From Cyanophora paradoxa (lineage: Eukaryota; Glaucocystophyceae; Cyanophorales; Cyanophoraceae), in NCBI GenBank assembly GCA_004431415.1, contig QPMI01000470.1:124001-188000 (forward strand): 64,000 nt of DNA, read 5' to 3'. Shown one piece after another: positions 55,981-64,000 of this stretch. Under the pieces are notes generated by a model. The model was not told the origin of the DNA, searched no databases, and saw only the letters and a program-made list of their open reading frames with translations. Each line of letters starts with the position of its first letter. Position 1 is the first letter of the stretch. The position numbers were made by a program, and so were the translations under genes.

Positions 55981-58900
55981 ATGGGCAAGGAGCGCGGCGA
56001 GCGCGCGGCGGCGCGCGAGCTCGAAGAGCCCGTCTACTTCCGCGGATCGCCCGTGATCGACGTCAGCGACGATGAGCAAGGGTCGCGGGTCGGCGGTTCC
56101 GCATCCGAGCGCACAGCCTCGCCCTTCGGCGCTCGCGTGCTGCGCCGTGGGGCTCATACTGGCGTCGGCAATGGCGAGCGCGCGGAAGGAGCGCCGGCGG
56201 GCCCGCCCGCGAAGCGGCGGCGGGCGGAGGACGGGGCGGCGGACGTGCCGGCGTCGGACGCGTCGGAGCGCGCGTGCGCGCTGCTCGGGAGCCTCCTGCC
56301 GTCTCTGGAGGCGCAGCAGGCGCCCGCGCCTTTCCCCGGCGCGCTCGGAGCCTTCCTGGCGGACCTCGCGGCCCGCCGGAGCGCGGCGCCGCCCATGTTC
56401 GGCTGCTACGTCCTCCGCGAGTGGCGGAAGCTCTCCTCCGGTCCCGGGGCCCAGTTCCCGGGGGGGTACCCCGGCTTCTCATCCCTCCTGGCCGCCTCCC
56501 TGCGCCTCTTCCCCGACCGAATCGCGCCCGTCGCCGTCAGCCGCGGCCGCATCCACGTGGCCCTGTACCCCCCGGACGCCCCGCCCGGCCCCGGGGCGCG
56601 GCGCCTCCCGCCACCCTCCTCGGAGGCAGAACTGCGAGGGTACGCGGAGGCGGTGCTCCGCGAGCTCCGCGCCGACCTCGGCGACGACTCGCCCGTACCC
56701 CCCGCGGCCTTCGAGGAGGCGTGGGCCGCCGTCATGGGGGGTACGTCGTTCCTGGACGACTGGGCGCGGGTTAGCGTCCCGCCGCCGCATGTACCCCCGC
56801 GCGGGGCGGCCGACGTGTACCCGGACTTGTTCACTCCCGCCCCGCCGGACCGCGGCGCGCCCTCTTCCCCCGCCCCCCTCGCCTCGGAGCCGTCGTACCC
56901 CCGTGAAAACGGGACGCCTCGGCCGCCGCCAGCCTCCCAGCGGGCCGCGCCGTCCCCGCGCGAGGCCCGCGCCCCCCGCGGCGCCGCAGCGCCTCGCCCC
57001 CGGCCCCGCGCAAGCGCAGCCGCAGCCGCAGCCCTCCCCGACGCTCCCGATCCCGTACCCCCCCTTCCTCGCGCGCCCGCCGGTCCCCAGGGCGCTGGCG
57101 ATCGTCCCCCTCCCCCTCCCCGTCGTCACGCCGCCTCTCGTCCCCCGCCCGCCGGCCGGACGCGCTGCCCTACATCACCCTGCTCTCCAGGGTCCGTTGT
57201 TCCTTGTTCTTCTTCTCTCCTCCGGCCGGCCTGCAAACGCCGCCCGCTCCCGCAGGAAGTACACGCGTGCCTTGCAGCGGCCTCCCTTCGTCTCGAGCGG
57301 GACTGGCTTACCGTCGCCGAGGCGCGCGCGCGCGCCCGACTCCCGCCCCGCCTCAAGCTTAGGCGCCCGGCCGCGCAGCTGGAGGAGGAGTGGCGGAGGC
57401 GAGGGGAGAGCGCGCGTGTACCCCTGCCGCTCGCCCTAACGGTCCTCCGCCCCCGCCCCCTCCCGTCCCATCCCGTCCTGTCTTCTTCTCCCGTCCGGTG
57501 ACGCTCGATACGCAGGTGGGCGGGCTGGTGAGGAAGCGTTCCTCCGAAGGGGAACGCGCCAACGCCGCCAGCCGCCTCGTCGAGGGGGCTTCCTACAGCG
57601 CGGGGGTACGCAAGATCGGCCACGAGCACGCCTCGAAGGATTCGAAAGAGAAGGAGAGGCAGTACCCCTGCTTCGTCCTGGAGCGGGGGGTACGCCCCCA
57701 AGACAAAGAGGCGCTCCGCGGCCTCGCCAAGGAGGTCCGTACCCCCCTCCTCCTCCTCCCCCCCCCGTCGAGCCCCGCGGCAGGCCGAGGAGGGGTACCG
57801 CGCCGGCTCGGCCCTCGCCGCGTGCGCTCTCTGTGGGCCCTCCGCTGCCTTTGTTCGCTCTCTCTCTCTGAGGCCGCGGGGGGGTACAGGGTACAGGAGG
57901 CCGCGTGGCTCCTCTCGAGCGCCGCGCTCCGGCTCCTTCCCCCCGGCGACCGCGGCTGCGCCGAAAGCGCCCCTACCCCGCCCGCCGGCGAGCCCCGGCC
58001 CACCCCGTCCCCCCCCCCAAAGCTTACGGGGCGGGCCGGCAGAGGCGGCGCCGGTGGCGGAGCGCGCCAAGGCAGAGCTGGCCGCCCGCTGCGGGGGGGA
58101 GAAGCCGGAGCCGTGGAGCGCCCTCGCCCGCCGCGCAGCTGACTCCGCCTCCCGCCGGAAGGGGCCCGCCGAGCTCGACGAGCTGGTGCCGTACCCCCAC
58201 CCCCCGCATTCTCCAGCCGCAGTACCCCCTCACTGCATCCCCTCCTGTCCGCAGGCCTCGTCGATGCCTGCGACGGTCCGAGAGGCGCTGGAACAGCTCT
58301 GCCCTGCCTTTGGGCGGGCGTCCGAGCCGGCGGCAGCGGCGGCGCGGCCCGAGCCGGGGCCGGCGCCCGTGCACCCCCTGGCCCGCCTTCAGCGTACCCT
58401 CCTCGTCGCCCTGCAGCACTTCGCGGCCCGCCTCGACCTCACCGCGAAGGGCGTCGACTCGACATCGTGCGGCCCCGTACCCCCGGGCCCATCTCCCCCC
58501 CCCTCCCCCCTTTACGAGCGCCCCGCGCGCAGGCTCGGGGCCCGCTGGGCGGAGGAGGGGAAGCCCGGGGAAAAGAGTTGGCGCACGGCCTTCCGCGCGG
58601 TCCGAATTCGCGTACCCCTCCCCCCGCATCCATCCCTTTGCGAGATCCGACCCCCCCCCCCTCTCCCAGGCTATGTTGCAAGCCCCCGAGGAGGAGGGGG
58701 AGGTCCTCCCGTGCGCGTACCCCCCGGCGACTTCTCCCCCCCGCTGAGCCGTACCCAGGGCGGGGCCGTTCCCGGGGCACTCGGCGAAGATCGGAGAGGC
58801 GGTCCGGTGGCTCCTATCGCCCCTCGGCATAGTCGCAAAGGACTGGTGCATCCCGAAGTCGGTCATGCGTGCGTGTACCCCCCCTCCGCGCGCTCTTGCC

Positions 58901-60453
58901 CCCCCTTCCTTCCACCAAATGGTTCCGTTCGCAGTGCGCTTCGAGGCACCTCGGGGGTACACCATCCAGGAGCACGTTGAGAAGCTCCTGGGGCGACGGG
59001 GGCCCTTACCCCTCCCCTGCAAGTCTTTCGAACCCGGCCCCGTCCGATGCGGCGGCGGGAAATGGGGTACCCGGGATCCGATGCCGATGCCGATACCCCC
59101 GGCGCCCGCCGCCCCCCCGACGCCGGCGGCCGACACCGCTGCCCCGAAACGCGGCGCCGGTCTCCTGGGCGCGGCGCCGGAAGCGGCGCCGGCGGCCCCT
59201 GCTCCCGAGCGGGCGAGCCGAGGGGGGCCTAGGCTGGGGGGGTACGGCCTGCTCGGCAGCTCCCCGTCGCCGCCCACGGCCGGGGCCGCCGGGCCCGAGC
59301 GGGGCCGTACCCCGTCCCTGGGAGGCGGTAACCCCGCCCCGCGCCCCGCGCCCGACCCGCGGGACCGGTGGGATCCCACCAGCCTCCCGGCCCGCCCGCG
59401 CCTCGGCCCGGCCCCCACGCCCGAGCCGACGCCCGCTTCGCCCCCGCCGCCCCCCGTCCCCTTGACCCCTCCGCCCTCCCATCGGCCCCGCCCCCGCCCG
59501 CCGACTCCGCCGCCCCCGCCCTTCGGCCCCCGCCCCGTCCCACAAGCTATCGCTGTCCCCGCCCGAGTCTCGGCAGGCGTCCCCCGCCCCAACTCCCAAG
59601 AGAGGGACCTCCGCGGAGGACGAGCGCGTGCCGGTACCCCCCGCGAAGGTGACGTCACGCCCGGCCCAACCCCGTACCCCCCTCCCTTTCTCAGACGGCG
59701 GCACAGGCCCCGCCGGTCCCGAGGCGGGTCGTCCCTCAGCCCGCGCGTCCTTCTCGCTCTCATTCCCAGCCTTCGCCGCCCCGGCCGCCCCAGCCCGGCG
59801 GCCCCCTCCACCCCCGGCCCCGCCCCCGGCCCCGCACCCGCCGCCTCCCCACCGCCCCCGCCGGCCCCGACGGCCCGCGCCTTCCCTTGCGGCCCGCGCG
59901 CCTCGGGCGAGCGGGCGCTGCTGCAGCCGCCGCGGCGCAGCGTCGAGCTGCGCCGCCTGCGGGCGGCCGCCGTCGCGCCGCCGGCCCCGTCCCTCGCCGC
60001 CCCCCCCTCCCCGCCGCGCCTCTCGGACGCGCCTTTCGGTCCCGGTCCCGCCCGTCCCTTTCTGGAGGAGCAGAGCCCGTCCCTTTCCGGCGCCGCGCGC
60101 CCCCCGAATCCCTCGCCCGCCGTCCCCGCGGCAGCCAGCAGCGAGGTGCGGGCCCGCCGGCGCCGTTTTGAAGCTTCTTAGAAGCTCCCATCCCAAAGCT
60201 TCTTATAAGCTTCCGGGCCTTCCCAAAGCTTCCTACAAACTCTTCTTCGTCTTCCTCGTCTTCCAAAGCTGAAGGCTGCGGAGCACGCGCAGGAGGCGGG
60301 GGCGCTGGCGCTGCGGCGGGAGCTGCGGGCGTACCTGCTGGCGGCGGCGCGGCAGAAGGCGGCGGAGGCGCGGCGGGCGGGGCTCGGGCCCCCGAAGCTC
60401 ACCGACGTCGCCGAGGCCTGGTCGGTGGTCCGCCTATCCATTATTATATCTAT

Positions 60454-60486
<33 letters not shown>

Positions 60487-62967
60487 AGATCATATAGATG
60501 ATCTATCTATAGATGGCTCAGCCTAGATAGGTGGCTCAGGTCGGTGGTCCGCCCCCGCCCGCCCCCCTCTGATCAGATCTGATCTGATCTGATCTGATCT
60601 GATCTCGTCTGGTCCGATCCGATCTGATCTGATCCGCAGTGCATGGGGCGGGCGTGGTACGGGGCCGTTGTGGAGGCCTTCGGGGGCGACCGCTCCCTCA
60701 TACGCGCCGTGCGCGAACTTTAAGCGGTCTTTATTGGACTTAGTAGACTTAGACTTTACTAGTAGACTTTGATTAGTATTAGATTATTAGAATCCTAACT
60801 TCTATCACGTTATTAGAAATCCTAGCTTCTTCTAGAGGCCTTTTGGGGCGACCGCTCCCTCATCCGCGCCGTGCGCGCCACCGCCCCGGGCCCGGGCCCG
60901 CCCCGGGGCCCCGCCCCGGGCCCCCGCCGCCCCGGACCCCCTGCTCCCCCACCCAAACTTCCCCCGGGGCCCCCGCTGGGCTGCCGCGGCGCGCACATTA
61001 GTAGACTGGGAACTCTAGAATTCCTAGCTCTTCGGAAAGCGAGAGCTTCAGACATAAGAACGCGAGAGCGCGCTGAACTTCGGACTATGGTCGGTGGGCC
61101 GTCGCGGCGCGCACAGCAGAATGGGCAGCGACCATAGCAGCTCTGTAATAAGTTATATAAGACCTAAGACAGAGCCCGAAGTGGCCTAGAATAGAACTAG
61201 TCCTAGAATAAGAGCCATAAGACCTAAGTGCGACCTAAGAATAAAAGCCACAACTTGGCAAGACCTGAGGCTGAGTCCGGCACCCCTAGACCTAGATCCG
61301 GTTATATGGCCTGGAAGTATACGTAGACTTAGCCCTAGAATCGGAGCCACAAGACCTAAGGCTGAGCGCGGGGCCCCTACCCCCCTTTAGGTCGAGGAGC
61401 TGGCGGCGGACCTGCTCGCTGTGGAGCGCCCCGCGTGCTACGGCGGACTCCTCGAGGCCTGCCAGCTCCGAGGTGCAAACAAATCAAGCCTTTTGCGCTT
61501 TATAAAGTCCTTTGCTTGCTTCTCAGATTATAGCTTCTTCCCTGATTATAAGCTTATAACTAGTAAGGCTCCTCTAGGCCCTGCACCCTCCGAGGCGCCT
61601 CCTATAACTAGTCCTCCTCGAGGCCTGCACCCTCCGAGGCGCGTCTTGTAATTAGAGTTGCTTAGAGTTAATATACGTCCTATAATTGGAGTTACTTAGA
61701 GGCTCGACGTCCTATAATTAGAGTTACTTAAGGCTTACTTACTTACTGTAATTAGAGCCTGGAATCGCTTAGGGACTTAGAGGGCCTGTAGCTGGCCCGC
61801 CCACCCCCCGCCCCTCTAAGTTCTGAACGCCGCCAGGGTGGATCTAGATCTAGGCCGTCTCTAAGATCACTAAGCTGTAAAAAACCATCCAATTTCCCTT
61901 GCTAAGTTCTCAAGGCTCCTCTATAGATCTAGACGCCCGCGTGCTACGGCGGCCTCCTGGAGGCCTGCCGTAGCTTCCTCCTAGGCGGCCTCCTAGGACG
62001 CTACGGCTCCGAGGTCCTTCCTTCTACTTGCACTGAATTGCCTAAGACCCCTCGTCCTAAGACACAACAGACTCCTCTCATATAATAAGTTCTGAAGGCC
62101 CGCCCGCCCGCGTGCCCCTCTAACTATTATAAGTTCTGAAGGCCTCTCTAGATCTAGGCCGCCTCCGGATCCAAGTTCCCTAAGTTCTCTTATACGCTAC
62201 TTATAATAGACGCTACTTATAATTACTAGTTAGAGGCCGTCCGCTTAATCGGTTATTAGAAGCGGCTCCTAATGCCCCTTTCTAATTGAATTTAATTGAA
62301 TTGACTTCTTACCTGATTATAGTTCTTTCTAATTGAAATGACGCGGCCTGTTTTGCGCGCAGACGCCCCTCCGACGCCGGCGCCGCTCCCGCCCCCGCCG
62401 GTCCTCGCCGCCCTCCCGGAGGCCCCGCCCCGGGCCCCCCCGCCCCCGCCGGCCCCCCGCCCGCTCCCGCCGCTGCCCCGGTGCTCGCCCCCGCCCCCGG
62501 TCCCGGGCCCGCGGCGTGACTCGGCGCCGTCCCCGCCTCTCGCCGGCTCGCCGCCGCCGCCCTCCCGCCCCGCCTGGCTCCCCCGCGACGGCCCGTGGCG
62601 CCCCCCGCGCCCCTCACGCCCCCGCCGGCCGTGTCCGGGTACTGCTTCGAGGGCGGGGCGCAGGGTACGGTGCTGGCGCGGCCGCCCTCCCCGGGTACGG
62701 CTTCGGGGCGGACGGGGGGATGACTTGGAGGATCTCCTGGAGGGGATGGACGATCGCGGATTCGATCGCGAGGCGCACGCCCCATGGGACCCCGCCCCGG
62801 CCCGCCGCCTCCCCACTGGGCCCCCGCCCGCCGCCCCCGCCGCCCCGCCCCCGCGGCGGCACCCGCCGTCACCGCCGCCGCCGCGCCGCCGCCGGCCCTC
62901 CCCGCCGCCGCCGCGCCGGGCCTCCGGCGGCCACCGCTCGCCCCGCCGCTCGCACCACGGCCGCTAG
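55981..62967 (+). CDS. Long Ala/Pro-rich protein of unknown function (multi-exon)
   Basis: The start is MGKERGERAAARELEEPVY. A folded-looking N-terminal part follows (ALLGSLLPSLEAQQ, GALGAFLADLAARRS, MFGCYVLREWRKLS, LLAASLRLFPDRIAPVAV, ELRGYAEAVLRELRADLG, AFEEAWAAVMG). Later exons include ANAASRLVEGASYSAGVRK, MPATVREALEQLCPAFG, IGEAVRWLLSPLGIVAKDW, FEAPRGYTIQEHVEKLLG, ALALRRELRAYLLAAARQK, GRAWYGAVVEAFGGDRSL and EELAADLLAVERPACYGGLL. Between them lie long Pro/Ala-rich frames, some of which may be intron. A final Pro/Arg/His-rich exon with GDDLEDLLEGMDDRGFD ends at about 62967. The helical segments resemble a scaffold or coiled-coil protein, but I recognise no domain. It may be two adjacent genes (break possible near 60180). 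Confidence 0.45.
60446..60486. repeat. (ATCT)n microsatellite
   Basis: About nine to ten ATCT units lie in an intron. The 15-base word TGGTCGGTGGTCCGC stands just before it (60420) and, with one difference in the first bases, again at about 60540, so the array lies inside a small duplication. Confidence 0.9.
60571..60634. repeat. (GATCT)n array before an exon
   Basis: A run of GATCT units with GATCC variants leads directly into the acceptor CCGCAG of the exon at 60638. The same arrangement precedes the 36.3-kb copy. Confidence 0.9.
60825..60905 (+). repeat. Echo of the 60.6-kb exon in the following intron
   Basis: GACCGCTCCCTCAT and the bases around it (EAF-GDRSLIRAVR) recur about 145 bp after the exon that first carries them, following the intron words TAGAAATCC and TAGAGGCC. 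The echo may be used as an alternative exon, since it continues into an open Pro-rich frame. Confidence 0.7.
61140..61760. repeat. Intron-like stretch with interspersed short repeats
   Basis: The words AGACCTAAG and AGAGCC/AGCCATAAGACC recur four to five times between 61160 and 61360. Further on CCTATAATTAGAGTTACTTA recurs three times between 61640 and 61750. Between them is the exon VEELAADLLAVERPACYGGL (61391-61470). These look like degenerating minisatellites in introns. Confidence 0.6.
61930..61990 (+). repeat. Echo of the 61.4-kb exon fragment
   Basis: Bases encoding CYGGLLEAC, with one codon-level change, recur about 500 bp after the exon that carries PACYGGLLEAC (61430-61460), followed by further partial repeats of GGCCTCCT. 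There is no matching upstream exon part. Confidence 0.7.
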
Positions 62968-63540
62968 CCTATAGCCTAGTAGTACTAGGCTAGTAGCCGT
63001 ATACTCCGTAGTAGGCCAGCCGGCGCCAAAATCCGCGAGCTTCGGTTTTTCGAAAAAATGTTTCGTCAACGCGCCCATTGTTATGAGATCTGCACGCGCG
63101 CGGCCCGGCGGCGCGCGCGCCACGAGGATCCGCGCGTCCCTAGGCCTAGGCCTGGCCTGGCATGATGAGCTGCGCATGCAGCCCGCAGCGCCGGCCCCGA
63201 CCACCCCCCGGTTTGCCCTGCAGCTGGCCCATGGGCCCCGACACGCCCCGTGGCCAGCCCCCAGCTGCGCATGCAGCCCGCAACGCTGGCCCGGCCCCAC
63301 GTGCACCCATCCCCCGCCGCCGCCCTGCATGCGCGCACGCCCTGGGCCCCGGCACGTCCCGCGGCCCCCCCGACCCCTGGCCCCCCACACCCTGAGACGA
63401 GCGGGGGCCGGGGCGAGTTGAATACCTAGTTCTAGATCTCTTCCTTGTGTACAATGACTAGTGGCCTGGCCGCGATTTTCAGTGTAAAGATAAACACAGG
63501 TTACAAGCAGGTAGGCAAGCCCCCCCGCACAGGGGAGGGG
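62968..63540. other. Spacer without a recognised gene
   Basis: Contains two ~90-bp imperfect direct repeats (about 63165-63255 and 63260-63345) sharing TGCGCATGCAGCCCGCA, and a palindromic cluster around 62970-63000 (CTAGCCTATAGCCTAG). No long frame with protein-like motifs was found. Confidence 0.5.
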
Positions 63541-63750
63541 CTACCGGTCCTTCAGGGTGCGCTGGATAACTGCGTGAAAGCGCTTGTATAGGTCGAAGTG
63601 CGGTACCTGGGTACGGGTTGGCCGAGACGGGAGGGGTACGAGGGGAGGGGGTACCGGTCCTTCAGGGTGCGCTGGATAACGGCGTGAAAGCGCTTGTATA
63701 GGTCGAAGTGTGGTACCTGGGTACGGGTTGGCCGAGACGGGAGGGGTACG
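63541..63750. repeat. 110-bp tandem duplication containing an exon
   Basis: Units 63541-63650 and 63651-63750 differ at about two positions in their common ~100 bases. Each contains the complete exon and its short intron. The two differences are silent or lie at a third codon position, which fits a recent duplication under coding constraint. Confidence 0.9.
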
Positions 63751-64000
63751 GGTCGGTTCCGGGGGTACCTCATGCTCGGGGCCATCGAGGAAGACGGCCC
63801 ACATCTGCGGGTCACGTACCCGTCAGAAAAGCCGTACGAGGCCTCGGGGGGGGGGGGGTACGGGGCGCCTTGCGGAGGGAGCCGAGGGTACCCTGGTCAA
63901 GCCGCAGGCCCCCCTCGTGGCAGGGCGTAGTCCCTAAGCGATCGAATCGGAATTCGATCCGATGATCCGGGCCGGATGGAAACGTCGTACCCGTGCAGGT
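63541..64000 (-). CDS. 5' part of an unrecognised minus-strand gene (cut by window edge)
   Basis: On the minus strand, exon-like pieces read CHEGGLRLDQGTLGSLRKAP, then after a short intron MWAVFLDGPEHE, then after another an exon with HFDLYKRFHAVIQRTLKDR. That last exon occurs twice in a 110-bp tandem duplication. Introns are 45-60 nt and start GTACCCC, ending CCCAG or CGCAG. Where the gene starts or ends cannot be told: upstream exons are beyond 64000 and nothing downstream of 63541 is clear. No family is recognised. Confidence 0.5.

Overview
The window joins two unlike pieces of DNA. Bases 1-13614 are AT-rich, intron-free and densely coding, with virus-type genes. From 13615 to the end the DNA is very GC-rich, its genes are broken by introns, and microsatellites are common. 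The right part looks like the nuclear genome of a unicellular eukaryote, probably a flagellate or microalga: it has a LRRIQ3-like leucine-rich/IQ protein, other IQ proteins, short GT-AG introns and spacers rich in GAATTCGAA-like motifs. The left part looks like an integrated eukaryotic DNA virus or polinton-like virus with a double-jelly-roll capsid, cut by the window start. No transcript data were available, so every exon boundary in the right part was inferred by eye.

Viral element (1-13614). In order: the N-terminal half of a double-jelly-roll major capsid protein (-); two related virion-type proteins in a head-to-head pair 8 bp apart; a patatin phospholipase with a C-terminal F5/8C-like domain (-), frame broken near its start; a roughly 1,700-residue fibre with an S74 self-cleaving chaperone at its end, frame broken near 7141; a small protein; a tandem pair of related virion-type proteins; a DUF723-like zinc-ribbon protein; and a small S-adenosylmethionine decarboxylase with all three key residues at the expected spacing. 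A 1.3-kb non-coding end carries two copies of a long stem-loop and closes with a 29-bp perfect inverted repeat whose outer copy ends exactly where the composition changes. The genes suggest particle building, attachment, membrane breach and polyamine supply.

Host part (13615-64000). A STAND/AAA-type ATPase with a helical-repeat tail (13615-20778, +) starts at the junction with no initiator, so the element may sit inside it, perhaps in an intron. Next come a secreted proteinase-K-like subtilisin with an I9-like propeptide (21775-28119, +), an unrecognised gene (29066-30188, -), an unrecognised two-part gene (32640-33380, +), a 4.7-kb non-coding stretch with copies of exons from other genes in the window, a cell-surface protein with seven Cys/Trp repeats and a multi-span membrane end (38122-43214, +), an IQ protein (43346-47439, -) divergent from the LRRIQ3-like gene (47799-54055, +), a RING-finger protein (54570-55782, -) divergent from a long Pro-rich protein (55981-62967, +), and the start of another minus-strand gene at the right edge.

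The points most worth following are the virus-borne decarboxylase, the patatin-F5/8C fusion, the element/host junction inside an ATPase gene, and a recurrent pattern in the host DNA where fragments of exons reappear in neighbouring introns or in distant spacers (exon echoes).
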